From assembly GCA_051453625.1 (NCBI GenBank), contig JBOZIK010000001.1, positions 79,300,459 through 79,364,458 on the forward strand: DNA of 64,000 bases, written 5' to 3'. A program made the position numbers and the translations under genes. Within the stretch, counting starts at the first letter, position 1. The number at the start of each line of letters is the position of its first letter. The notes beneath the pieces are model-generated. The model had not been told where the DNA came from. It searched no databases and saw only the letters and a list, made by a program, of their open reading frames with translations. This DNA is from Welwitschia mirabilis (lineage: Eukaryota; Gnetophyta; Gnetopsida; Welwitschiales). This document shows positions 20,816-32,603 of the stretch, one piece after another.

Positions 20816-23800
20816 TGCTAATTAGTGATTTGTAATAAATCTATTTAGATACAAAAAATCATTAAATATCTTATCACATCTTATTACTAAGAAATAGAAT
20901 TATTATAAAAGCAAAAAATAAAAATTTTGTGAATGTTTTCTAAATAAAAACATGAAAAATATTTTTTAAATTACTTTGGTATCATAATAGCACCCTTTTT
21001 ATTAAAAAATTTCATCATATTTTTTTTAATTTTACTAAGGATTAAAGAAAATGTATCATAAAATGGTAACTCTAGCTAATTATTAGGGGGTTTTTATATA
21101 TGAGTTATAAATTAGATGCAAGGATCATGTCAAAAATATGCTAATAAAATTAAAGAGTATTGTTAACAAATCTTCTTCTGTATGTTGATACTATAGCCTT
21201 AGTAGCTACTGTAACAATAATTACTACATAATTTAAATAATTTCTATAGTTATTAGGATTTGAACTTAATATATAAAAATATAAAATTTGTGTTATAACA
21301 CTAGAAGGGTTGATTATGATTTTCAATTAGGTAAGAAACATGTACAGCTAACCTAATCTTATAAATATTTGGATTTCATTTATTCAAAAAATTATAAGTA
21401 GAATAAGTATCTTAAAGAAATAACTACTATTAAGATAAGATATTTATATGAATTTAGAATCAAATGTAAAAAGGTAGAAACTTAGGCTTGGAAAATTCAT
21501 AAGTGATTGTTTAACTATCTTCTCAAAATTGCTAAACTATATAGATGGTCATTATAATAACCAAGCCTATCAGTAAAATGATTTAAAAAAAGAAGAAAAC
21601 TCTAAAGTAGATTAAAAGAGTAAACAAGAAGTTTTTCATCCAATAGTTACAAGTAAAATATAAAATATCAAATCATTTCTTATTATTATAAAAGATATGC
21701 TACCTTTGAAAGTTGAAATAATTTTTCAATTTTTACTTATGTGCAAAAGGCCAAAGTCTCATTAAACCAAAATTTGCTAAAGTAGTATTAAATAATAGTA
21801 AAAAATTTTGGTTTTACCAATCAACATATTAGTTGGTAATAAAAAACATAAATGAATAAGACATTCATTATAGCATTAGAGATATTGAAAAATTAGTAAA
21901 ATATAAAATAATATAAAAAATTTTCATAGCTCTCAAAGTTAAGACGAAATTCTATCTTGAGAATATTAGAGAAGAAGGACTTGAATATGAACAACTATAA
22001 TTTTCTACTATGATTTCACTTAGACTACAAGGTAGAAGTAGTAAAATAAGGTTGAGTTCATACCATATAAAAATTGAAATAATTCATTAAAACAAGACTT
22101 CGTAAGAGGATAGTACATGTAGATCATGTATGTTAGATATCATTAAGAATGAAGAGCATGTTTTTTTCTATTATTCTTTAATAGACTTTTTGAAGTTAAG
22201 TGAAATATTAATATCCCTATTTTGTATGAATTCTTTTAGCTACCTATGTGATAATTGAGTTATTTTCTTGAATTTATGTTAATAATATATGAGATGTACT
22301 CAAATTATGTCAAATAGATCTTTAGGGTTTTTGTTTTAGATGTAATAAAATTAGGTTTTAGTTTTATACATTACTACTTAATTGCTTCTTCAAAATTCTT
22401 TATACCTCTTCTTTATTATTTTTTATATAATTCAAAATATAATACTTATTTTATACTAACATTTTACTTATTTTCATTTATTACTTAATTAATTAAATAT
22501 ATATGTATAGTAATTAAATAATTCCACAAGCTAAAAATAAAGTAATCTAACTTTACTTATAGAAAACACATATGACACATACCTATTATATCTCTTTCTA
22601 AGATTAACATAAATCTGTATAAGTATCATGATAATATTGAACTCCCATTATGCTAGGAAATAATTCATTAATTACATCTTTTAGGATTACTAACATTCTT
22701 ATTTTTGCCTCTTCATAAATTTACTTTTCAATGGAATTACAATCTTTCATGAACATTGTAGCATGATGTAGGTCATTCATGATGATCTTTTCTTTCTTCA
22801 TCTTCTTATCTTCCTAATGCTTTAAAATATGTAATGTTGATCTTTTTTACTTGTCATAGTTATTAAAAATGATTAAATTATTTAGTTCCTTTCTAAACTT
22901 CTTGAAGTTTTTGTTATATTTTCTTGAAACCTTGTAATTTTTTTTACATTTTAATTTAATAGAAGTTATTGTAAAAATGAAAAATATTTTCATTACCTAT
23001 ATAAATGCTGAAAGAAGAAAGATTATTTTTATTATAAAAATATAAAATATATTCATAAAAACCTAAAGTATGCATATGAAACTTGCCTAAGAAATTGGAA
23101 ACATAACATGAATTATATGAATGAAATAAAATTAAACTATATACTTATACTCAATAGATAAAATAGGATTACCAAATATTAAGTATTTCTATCTTTGTAA
23201 AAGATTTTTATAATCAAATATAATAATGTTGAACATAATTAAAAATTAAAAAGAACCATTAAATTTTTTATCTACTTCAAAGCATGAAATGTATAATTTT
23301 AATCCATTTTCTTAAGGATCTTTGTTAAATGTATTCCATATCATGTTTTCTCAACATAAATCAAGGCATAAATGTGAATAAACACCTATACATTTGAATT
23401 GAATTACTAGTTTTAATGCATTCATCTTTTAACATAAACCTAGGTGTAATCTTATGGAAAAGAATTTAAATGTGTGATGAGGAGGTAAAATAAATAGAAG
23501 ACAATCATGGTAGTAGGACATATTAAGAGATTACAATTCATATCTTTGGTTTCATATATATTAATTAATAACTTAAATATTTACTTTTCTAAATATTACA
23601 ATCATACTAATTAATATTTAAATAATAATTGTTCTTAATGTTTCCTCTTTCTCTTCTTTAGGTTATTCATTATACGAAGACATTAACTTATAATGTTACA
23701 TGGTCATCATAACTAAGAAGTTGGAAATTAATTAAGCATCCTTCTTCCTATAAAAATTATGTTCTTCATGTTTAAAACTAATTAAGAGTCCATTAAAAAA

Positions 23801-23870
23801 GAGTCACATTATAAATAAAGAATAAAGATTAAAATACAAATTAAAGTATAATTAAAAAAATCAAAGGAAT
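20816..23870. other. AT-rich stretch, nothing recognised
   Basis: About 3 kb without recognisable reading frames, LTR ends, terminal inverted repeats or tRNA-like heads. Probably very old repeat DNA. Confidence 0.55.
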
Positions 23871-24060
23871 AAAGTTAAACTCAAAACTTTTAGTGATATA
23901 AATTCCCTTAGAGAAAAATCTACCATAATCACCTAGATAAATTATTTACTTATGTCCAAAGCCTTATAATGCATTAAGTAGTGCATCCATATGTTCAAAC
24001 CCATGACCTTCTAAATAGAGGATGAGTGTTCCACTAGTTGAACTACTATCACATTCTTTA
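23871..24060 (-). repeat. tRNA-derived SINE copy 1
   Basis: Read on the minus strand it begins with a tRNA-like head: A box 'tagttcaactagtgg' (reverse of 24031-24045), B box 'gggtttgaacat' (reverse of 23991-24002), 29 bases apart, the spacing expected of an RNA polymerase III promoter. A body follows ('aaggctttggacataagtaa', then 'gtgattatggtagattt'), ending 'aaaagttttgagtttaac'. A second copy with the same order lies at 24268-24455. The two copies differ by many transitions. The 5' end and tail are not precisely defined. Confidence 0.6.
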
Positions 24061-24267
24061 TTAAAAAGAATGATTGAAAATATTAATATGTGAAAAAAAT
24101 GAAGTGTATTCCATTAGTATTACTTTTCCATAATGAAGAAATGATTTAGATAAAAATTGTTACTTTTTGACTAGTATAAAGATATATAAGTTAATTTGGT
24201 TGTGTATTAATCATAACAAATGAATGTCAAACTCAAAATATTTGGTAATCATCCATTATAGAGGGAT

Positions 24268-24455
24268 GTCAAACTCAAAACTTTTAGTGATCATACCTCC
24301 TTTTAAAAGTACATCCATGATAATCACCTAAGTAAGTGAATTTTTAGATACAAGTAGGGCCTTGTAATATTTCAATTATGAGATCTAAGGATTTAAATTC
24401 ATAACCTTCTCAATAAAAAACAACTATCATACCAATTGGGCTACTACTTTATTAG
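24268..24455 (-). repeat. tRNA-derived SINE copy 2, with partial tail duplication
   Basis: Same architecture as the copy at 23871-24060: A box as reverse of 24431-24445 ('accaattgggctact'), B box as reverse of 24391-24402, body and a terminal block ending 'aaaagttttgagtttgac'. The terminal block is partly duplicated on its left (24229-24257, 'caaactcaaaatatttgg' followed by 'taatcatcc'), so the tail occurs twice in tandem. Confidence 0.6.
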
Positions 24456-24469
24456 CTATCATTCACTCC

Positions 24470-25189
24470 ATTCATATCCTTTATAATGTAAAAGGGATTA
24501 AGCTAGATCATTAAAAATATTGTATGATTATTAAAGACATGTATATAGGTCATTAGAAAGATAAGTCTTATCATATTATTGTTGATTTCAATGATGTAAA
24601 AACAAGAGAAGAAAATTTTAGAACAACTAAAGGAATATTAAAACAAAAAAGAATTTGTATTAATAAAGATCTCACATAAAAGAAAGTAACAAAAAAGAAA
24701 TAAAAATAAATGGAAGAATATTTTTAAAATGAGAGAAGAAGAAAAAGATGCATATTTAAATGCAAAATATATTACAATCATTAAATAAGTAACTACATAG
24801 GAATTTTTAGCCTCTACCCTATAGATTTTTGAATATTAATATCTCTATAGGAAATAAAGTCATTAGTCTTTATAAAATTTTAGTTTTTAATAGGTATAAT
24901 ATTTTTTGTATTGTAGACACTTAGGAAGCTAAATAATCTTTAGATATGTTTGTTTTAGGTTTTTTCCTCATTTTTTAATCTTGTTTACTTTTTCTTTCTT
25001 ATGAATGAAAATTGAATATGGTCATTGAAAGATTTATCTATTTTAATTCCTACTTATCTTTAATGAAAAATCCAAATAGAAAGGTAAATAAATATGTTTG
25101 ACTAAAAAAAATCTAATATAAATTAGTTTTCTTATTATATTCTTGTTGCCTTTACCTAAGAGAAACTACATTATAAAAACAAAAATGTC
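24470..25189. other. AT-rich stretch, nothing recognised
   Basis: No coding-like frame or repeat boundary seen. It precedes the coding-like relic that abuts family A copy A1. Confidence 0.5.
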
Positions 25190-26501
25190 TATTACACAAC
25201 TTTCCTTTTCAATCATCACCATGGATATTGCTACTTTTGTTCATGAAGAAGAAGTTTAAATATGCAATGATTGTAATGATAAAAGTAGTTTTAAAGAAAT
25301 TCCTATTAGTTGTTAAAATCCTTAATGTTCCAAAGAATATAGAAGAATGTAGAATTGGATATATTCTTTAAAGATAAATAGATCAACTATAGGGATCAAC
25401 ATTTGTTAGAATGAAAATAAGGACTAAACTTTCTTATTTTATTAGCATAAGTAAATTTGTAGAATTTGGTAGTACTATTTTTAGAGAACCTTAAGGCTAC
25501 TCTAGCATTGATTTTATAATTTTCACTCTTAATGATTCTTAATAAAATTATATGTCTTTAGGTATGTTAAGAAGAAATTGAATCCTATCATTGCACCTTA
25601 TACTTCATGATAGTAATAAAGGTACAACATATTAGATATTTCAAAAGATCACATACTTTTAAAATAATTAAAAAATGAAGAATGAGTTTTAAAATAAAAT
25701 TTAAAAAATTAAAATTTAAATGTAAATCTCACATAAACTCTAGTTAGTAATGTTTCAATGAAGAATGTAACATAGCTAGAATTTTTTTGAAGACACAAAA
25801 ATCACCAAAAATATTCAAACCATTATATTTATAGATAATTTAATAATTGAATATAAACTATTTTACTATAGATGATTAATTAAGGGCTAAGAAGTGTTTG
25901 ATGTTTACCTCAAGAAAGAAGAAAACAAAACATGTATTTTCTTTTAAAGATATCAAGGTAATGGAGAGATTGAAGAGCTTCATTTTAATAATAGTATATG
26001 ATCCATTTATTTTGATGGCATGATATATGGGATGTTCAAGACATGAGGTAGAATTATTGATGTAGAAACTTTATATGAATAAATTATTAAATGGATTGAC
26101 AACTAACATGGGATTTAATTTATTAGAAACTAGATCTAAGTGTGCAAGCTAGATTAGAAAATAAATGGTTTGGTAATAAAATTAGTTATGATCACCCATA
26201 TTTTTTTCAAAAATTTTGAATAGTATTCTAAAATTTATAATTAGAGGATATACTAAAGGAAAAAGATACATGCAATGTTATAGGTAGGCTTTAAGTGATA
26301 TCATTTCAATGTAGATCACTTACCATCCTAATATATCTTATTGATAAAGACAAGCATCTACATAAGAAAATTTTATCTAATTTATATGCTTTTGTAAGAC
26401 ATATGGTTCTATTAGTCAAAGTAATTTATGAAAGTGCTTGCATAATTTAGGATCTCTAATAGCATTTCTACCTATAGTCTAAAGACTTTATACATAGGCT
26501 A
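25190..26501 (+). pseudogene. Unidentified coding-like relic upstream of A1
   Basis: Several plus-strand segments look like decayed protein rather than random AT-rich DNA, with stops mainly at TAG, TAA or TGA where Gln or Arg fit. One near 25250-25330 has a C-x2-C arrangement followed by two more Cys (ICNDCNDKSSFKEIPIS). Near 25960-26200 short blocks such as YFDGMIYGMFK and, in another frame, KLDLSVQARLENKWFGN and ISYDHPYFFQKF can be read. Frame changes are frequent. I do not recognise the family: an unusual gag, another transposon class or an old pararetroviral fragment are all possible. It stops where the LTR-like start of family A begins. Confidence 0.3.
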
Positions 26502-26672
26502 TGGAACTTAATTTTATGTAACTATTTGTTTTTAGATGTTTTATCTCATTTAATCAATGTATGTTCCTTAATTTTAGCTTAATATTTTAGTTAGTTAATG
26601 CAATTAGTAAAATTAATGTAAACCATATACATGTACGTATGTCTATGCACCATCATATATTTTTCAGGCACA
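26502..26672 (+). repeat. LTR-like 5' end of A1
   Basis: Homology between the two family A copies begins at 'tggaacttaattttatg' here and 'tgggacttaattttatg' at 42733, while sequences further left are unrelated. The segment ends 'ggcaca' (26667-26672) directly before a PBS-like site; copy A2 ends 'ggtgca' at 42908. TG...CA ends and a shared abrupt start suggest a short LTR of about 171-176 bp. Because no 3' partner is visible this remains tentative. Confidence 0.45.
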
Positions 26673-26675
26673 AGA

Positions 26676-26693
26676 TGACGCTTGGCAAGTAGG
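26676..26693 (+). other. Candidate primer-binding site of A1
   Basis: Reads tgacgcttggcaagtagg, against taatacttagcgaggagg in copy A2 (42912-42929). The two point to an ancestor of the type tggcgcttggcgaggagg, starting TGGCGC as in other plant gypsy PBS sequences. Position right after the LTR-like segment supports the call; the tRNA cannot be named with confidence. Confidence 0.4.
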
Positions 26694-27649
26694 TGCAAGA
26701 AAAAGAAATAAAATGGCTAGAAAATAGGAACCACTACTCTCATGTAGCTATTTTTAATAAGTAAGAAGATAAAAAAACTAATAAAAATTTAGAGGCCGAG
26801 TGTAAAAGGCAAGAAGAGGGTACTATAAGCATCTTTTGGTAGGAAGGAAGATAAGTGGAGGGTCATAGCTAATGATCTAGTGGAAGAAGCTCCAACATTT
26901 CTTAGAAAGGATTATAAAGCATCTTATCAACTCCCAGTTTCACTTGAAAAGGGGAAGAACTGCCATTAGTACAATCTGTTCTTATAGCATTAGCTTAAAC
27001 TATATGTTAAAAAGCCTTTTTTATGTGCCTTTTTTATGCTATTACATTTCAAAATTGCAAAGTATTATAAAATATTATTTTACTTATAAAAGTACTATTT
27101 TATTTATTTTCTCTTATATATAGTGCTAAAAGATATAAAGTTATAGTAGTGCTTAGAAATAGGCATTATCTAGCATTACTTGAACATGCCTTCATGTTAC
27201 TTAATCCCTAGTTTGTACTTTACGTATTTAGTTACTTAAGTAATAAAGTCTCTTACACTACAATAAGCTTGCACTTTTAAAGTTAGCTTTCAACTTAATG
27301 TATTCAAGTCGTTGTTCCTAAGAGGTAATCATGGCTACACAACTTGAAATAAGTTGGTAGAAGACTTGAACATCTTAGTTAGTTTTTTAGTAATCCTTTG
27401 TTAATTTTGTTAATGACTTAGCCTATTTATAGTTAATAAGCTAGTACTTTTAATATCTTTATTGTGTGATTTATTTTTAAGTTCTTGTCATTATTAGCTC
27501 TAAAACAAAAGGCATACTAAATCCACTTATCAAAGGAAAATAAGTGTACAGTCTAGAAGAATAGCCAAGGAAAATTGAGAGGTGAAAAAGGAAGGTTTCT
27601 TAAAATCTCTACAAAATATAACTTATGATACCAAAATGTTAGTAAACCC

Positions 27650-28760
27650 AAGATGAAAATGGAAGAAGAAAAATACTTTAGCATAGATGAAACAACTTTA
27701 AGAGAGGTAGGAAAACTAAAAAATTTTCCTCAACTTATGAATGAAATAGAACATTGATTATCCAACCTACTTAAGGCATTCCATGATCAAGGGGAATATT
27801 CTAAATACAATAAAACTTACCTTCATGAAAATACATTTGTAGTAGACTATAATTAAGAGAATGATGAATATTGTAGGCCCTTACATAGTGATACTCATTA
27901 GCTAAAAGATTTAATCCCTAATAGCTCAAATGTTTTAGAGATTCCTAACACAGCAAAGAATATCAACATCACATCAACTCATACTTTTAAAGAAAAGAAT
28001 TATAGAGAATCCCTCCTTTATTTCTATTTATTTTATTTCTTTTATAAGGTTAATTATTTGAATTTAAAATTAGAACACTCAAAATATTTTTATTTTTCTT
28101 TAAAAATAAAAGCTTAACTATGGTATCATAGAAATCCTACCCTGCCTTTAACTCTTAAAAGCCCTTAAAAATGCCTTCCTAGACAAATTTAAATTCATAA
28201 GGATAATAGAAGACTTAAGAAAATAGAGTTTAAACATCAAGCAAAAAGATAATAAGATATTTAAGAAATGTATGAACAAATATAAGATATTATGTGCTAG
28301 ATTTCTTAATCATGGGATTTCATCTTAGGAAAGAGTAAGAGCTTTGCTTAGAGGATTTTAAAGTTAAACCTTAAAAGAGTTAGACTTATTATGTAGGAAA
28401 AGCATTAAAACCAAAAGCTTATAGAAAATTGTAAAAGCTATTACTCAATTTTACAATATGATTTAAGGATGAGCATAAGAGAATGCAAAAAAGAAAGTAA
28501 ATGAGGTGTTAACCACCCAAGTAGAAGGTAAAATATATAGCTTTAAACATATTAGTCTTATGGAAGAGATTTTTAATAAAGTAACTAATAGTATGATTGA
28601 AATGTTTGATCAAATAGCTATTCAAAATTTAAAAGAACAGAAAAATCCCATTTATGAACACTATAAATAAAATTACCATGAAGAAACAAGTTATTCATGA
28701 ATTTAAGAATCTATCCAATAGTTAGACATAAATAGGTTAGATCTAAATGCAAGAAATCAA
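27650..28760 (+). pseudogene. gag relic, family A copy A1
   Basis: Blocks typical of plant gypsy gag occur in order and in the same places as in copy A2. After a leader, 28080-28200 carries the start of the capsid domain. Near 28250-28330 a frame reads FLNHGI-type wording ('tttcttaatcatgggatttc'), followed by 'aggaaagagtaagagctttgcttagagga', which corresponds to the 'RERIRAFLRGL' gag block. A later block reads KHISLMEEIFNKVTNSMIEM (28550-28610). Stops are frequent and the frame changes. Gag would form the particle in which reverse transcription takes place. Confidence 0.6.
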
Positions 28761-29399
28761 CCTTAAACTAGAAAGAAATCCTATCCTTAATGGTGGAAAA
28801 ATCTTTATGAAAGGATTTCAACTATAAGAGACAACAATAGTTTGAGCACCATAGAAATTAGAAGAATAAGGATTCTAAAGATAGTAAATAAAACCTAGAA
28901 TTAGATAAAAAATAAGAAAAAATTCCTACACAACTACAACCAAATCCTACATAATTCACTAGTAAATCAATATCCACTAAATTAGGAAAACCTAAAGTAA
29001 AAAATTGGAAATTAAAAAGAATAATAAAACAAATAACTTACTTAAGAAAAATGATACTTCAATTAAGAAAGATGTATTCATTGAGGAATAGATAGATGTT
29101 ATGCATTGTCTAATGAGAAGTAGAAAAATTGAATACTCTAGAATCAAAAAAGATATTAAACACTTAACAAAAGATTTAGAAAATACTAGAATATCTTTAA
29201 TTATTTTGGGATTACCCAAATATGTGATTGTTTATTAGAAATAAATGAATTAATTGTATTTAAGACAATGGAGTAAAAAGAGATTTACAAAAAAAAAAAG
29301 TAGATAGAAATGGTAAAAAAGGATTAAGTCTATTAGGTCTTCATACATATCCTTCAAAATAAACAACATAAAAAATGTAGTAACCTACGGATTCCTATC

Positions 29400-29760
29400 A
29401 CAGATATTAGAATTAATAATGAACTTAAGATTCAAGCCTTGTTTAATCTACAGGTAAGTATAAATGTTATAGCTTATAAAACTTATGAGGGATTAAAAAA
29501 CCAAAGTTATCACCCTATTGAGGGAAAGTTTATCTAGTAGACAGATCAATAGTAATTCTTGAAGGGATTATTAAGAATCTACCTATTTAACTACAATGAT
29601 TCATTTACTTAATAGACTCTTTAGTAATGAAAACTGAGAGGGATACACATGTAGTATTCTTAGGAAGATATTAGATAGCTACCACTAATGTAACCATCTA
29701 TTCTAAAAAATAATAATGAAAATTAATTTAGAAGATTTAAAGTAAGAAACTAATTATTTA
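29400..29760 (+). pseudogene. Aspartic protease relic, A1
   Basis: The active-site block expected as ALVDLGASVNVMPY reads ALFNLQVSINVIAYKTYEGL (about 29435-29495), so the catalytic Asp appears as Asn. It is followed by ADRSIVILEGI and by TERDTHVVFLGR near 29640, matching the usual 'ADRS...GVLEDV...VPIILGRPFL' sequence of retroviral-type proteases. The intact enzyme would process the Gag-Pol precursor. Copy A2 keeps the Asp (VDLWVSVNVMPYKMYEEL, near 45595). Confidence 0.7.
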
Positions 29761-30059
29761 ATATAGTATCTTTAGAGGAGATAGGATTAAATTATAAAGC
29801 TCCAACTAATTCTATGTTAATTTAGGATGCTCATAGAATATTAAGATAATAAAGTGAGATGAAATACAAAGAAGAGAAATTAACATCTCAAGAGAAAGAA
29901 AAGCCACCTGGTAAAGAAGGATTAGAGTACATTTAAATAGATCCTAACAAACCTATAATTATTAATGGTAACTTAACCCACTATTAAAAAATAAAACCTA
30001 AGAGGATGTTAATTAAAAATAATAATAATTTGCATAGAATCCTACTAATATTAATATTA

Positions 30060-30960
30060 TAGATCCTAAAATATATCAATAAAGAAGTTATGCAGATACC
30101 TTAATCAAACCTTGTAGGCAACCTAAAGATAGATGAAATCCACTTATGAAGGATGTAGCTAAATAACAAATAATTAAAATTTTGAACATATGATTTATAT
30201 ACCCCATATTAGATTTAGAATGGGTAATCCTTATAACTATAGTACCAAAAATGGAAATAAATGGCAAGTCTGCATAGATTTTAGGATTCCAAATATCGAA
30301 ACTTATAAGAATCATTTTCCTATATCATTGTAGATTAAGTTTTAGAAAGAATTTCTAGATAGTATTATTATAGTTTTCTTGATGAATATAGTGGGTAAAA
30401 TCAGGTTCCTATAGCCTTAAAGGATCAGGACAAATATACCTTTACTTATCATTAGGAAACTTATTCTTTTAAAGCATTAACCTTTAGATTATGTAATGGG
30501 TCAGCTATATTTTAAAGGGTAGTAAATAGGATATTTTAAGACATGATAGAAAGGTCAGTTAAAGTATTTATAGATTATTTTTGAACCTTTGAAAATAACT
30601 TTGAGGAATCCTTAGATAGATTAGAAAAGATTCTAGAAAGATGTAATGAGAAAAAGATCAAATTGAGTTGATCTAAATGGTTATAACAAAGATACTTATT
30701 ATGTGTTAAATTTTTCAAAATCGAATTAAAACTAATGAATAATAGGTAAAGACCATAAAAGGTATATCATCCCCAACTAAATTAAAAGAACTTGGATTAT
30801 TTTTTAATCATGTACGATATTATAGAAGGTTCATAGCTAATTTCAATAAAATAATTAAATGTCTTAGCCATATCTTATAAAAAGATGTACATTATGATTA
30901 GACTAATAAATGCGAAGATGCATATCAGACATTAAAGGATAATTTAGTTATGGCTCCCTA
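30060..30960 (+). pseudogene. Reverse transcriptase relic, A1
   Basis: Readable RT landmarks: FIYPILDLEWV (near 30195; family 'GFIYPISDSEWVSPI'), a VPKMEINGK block (30240-30265; expected 'VPKKGGKWRVCIDFR', here frameshifted), the 'FLYHCRLSF' region for 'DHFPLPFIDQV', and the core VFIDYF at 30564-30581 where FMDDF is expected, so one catalytic Asp appears as Tyr. NFEESLDRLEKILERCNEK follows (30597-30655). A final block before the break at about 30965 corresponds to the 'FLNHVRYYRRFI' connection motif. It lacks RNase H directly behind. Confidence 0.8.
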
Positions 30961-30999
30961 ATGAATAAGAACAAATTAAGATTATAAATGAATTCCATA

Positions 31000-32250
31000 T
31001 TGAATACCTTTTCCATATCAAAATAAGTTCATGGTTTGCTAATATTAATAATTTTATAGTCAGCAAGAGACTATCACCTTTTATAAACTATTATAAGAAA
31101 AATAAATTATTAAGAAAAATTAGAGATTATGTATGGCATCATAAGATATTATTAAAAAATGTTAATATTATATCATAAGAAAATGTATTGAAGAGGAATC
31201 ACAAGATAAAATCTTTAAGAAATCTCATGAGGAAGAACAAGAAGAACATAATGTGCAACAAGAACTAGAAAGAAAATCTTACACATGTGATACTATTGGC
31301 TAATAATATTCAAATATTATTTTACCTATGTATTTGACAAATGTCAAAGGGAAGGAGTATCTACTCAAAAGATGGAGATGCCACAACAATGAATACAGTT
31401 AGTTAAACACTTTGATGTATGGGAAATATACTTTATTGGCCCACTTAATCATCTTTCATATGGAAAAATGCACACCTTGATCTGTGTCAATTATCTTACT
31501 ACGTGGGAAGAAACTGAGGTTATAGCACATTATTCCTCTAAAACTATCATAAATTTTTTCTTAATAATATTATTTATTAGTTTCTCTTAGAAGTATTGTC
31601 TCTGATAAAGATATTTTACTAGTGAGATATTTAAGAAACTCCTCCTTAAATATTAAATTCACCATAACTTATTTACCACTTATCATCCTTAGACCAATGA
31701 CCAAGTTAAAGTAATCAATATAAAACTAAATAGTATGTTAAAAAAATTATTAGTAAAAATAATTTAAACTAGATTAAAAAACTGAATGAAGCCTTATGGA
31801 CTTAAAAAAATGATACTTGGTTTGCACAGTATGAATTAGCCTATCGTTAAAAAAAGTAATACTAATAATTAATTTTAAAATTAAAACTTTTATATTAGAT
31901 AAAGAACTAAAATGAAACTTAAATAAAGCTTAATAAGATTAGACAAAAAACATAAATGTTATAGATAAACAAAGAAAGAAAGCCTTTTTGAGAAAATAAC
32001 TCACACAAGAAAGAACAAAAATATGCCATAACAGTAATATAAGAAAAAATAATTTCAAAGAAGATGATCTAGTACTAATTTATAATCCTAAAAAACTTTA
32101 CTTAAAATAGAGTTACAAATAAAATTATCTCAGGTCATATACAATAACAAAATTAATAGGGAATGGAGCTTTTGAGATGTATAACCCTAAAAAAGATAAC
32201 CTATGAAGTCAATGGAAAAAGATTAAAGATTTATAATGATAATAAATATT
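31000..32250 (+). pseudogene. Integrase relic, A1
   Basis: Begins with the region preceding the zinc-binding domain ('gaattccatattgaatacc', the plant gypsy 'EFPDEHLF' block). The core starts VWEIYFIGPLNHLSYGKMHT (31410-31480); the family has WGIDFIGP, so the first catalytic Asp appears as Tyr. THLICVNYLTTWEETE follows. Near 31675 a frame gives TTYHPQTNDQVKVINIKLNS, where the catalytic Glu of NGQVE appears as Lys. The C-terminal part (31880-32250) keeps RKNNFKEDDLVLIYNPKKLY and IGNGAFEMYNPKK. Frames shift several times; dead. Confidence 0.75.
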
Positions 32251-32527
32251 TATTAAATTATTTAAGAAACCATTATAGTATGGATAGGATACTTCTAATC
32301 TATTTATAAGCATGACTAAATAATAAAATGTATCAAATCTTTAAGATTTTTTTCATATATATAACCTACAAAATTATGTGAGGTCAATGTAAATCATTTT
32401 AAGACTAAGAGGCTATCTTGGTAAGTCTTAGAGAAGGGGTTTTGCATGGTTTTTTCCATGAGAACTTGGATAAAATATTCCATCATGCAATAATTTCTTT
32501 AAAAAAAAGAAAAAGAAGAAAAGAAAT

Positions 32528-32530
32528 GTA

Positions 32531-32599
<69 letters not shown>
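32528..32599. repeat. (TG)n microsatellite
   Basis: TG dinucleotide run of about 70 bases with three A interruptions. Creates a meaningless open frame of Val/Cys codons on the plus strand. Confidence 0.97.

Positions 32600-32603
<4 letters not shown>

Larger units (their letters stand above)
26502..32320 (+). mobile_element. Ty3/gypsy element, family A copy A1
   Basis: Plus-strand retroelement homologous along its length to 42733-48023. Order: short LTR-like 5' segment, PBS-like site, leader, gag (27650-28760), aspartic protease (29400-29760), reverse transcriptase (30060-30960) and integrase (31000-32250). Compared with copy A2 it lacks about 395 bp covering RNase H (breakpoint near 30965). 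No 3' LTR was found. All frames are broken. The integrase C-terminus resembles the class ending in a 'GNGAFEMYNPKKDNLWSQW' type block, so it belongs to a different lineage from family E. Confidence 0.8.

Noticed and set aside
26502-32320. Endogenous pararetrovirus (no integrase) as identity of family A
   Set aside because: Clear integrase core and C-terminal blocks are present in A1 and the start of them in A2, as in Ty3/gypsy retrotransposons.
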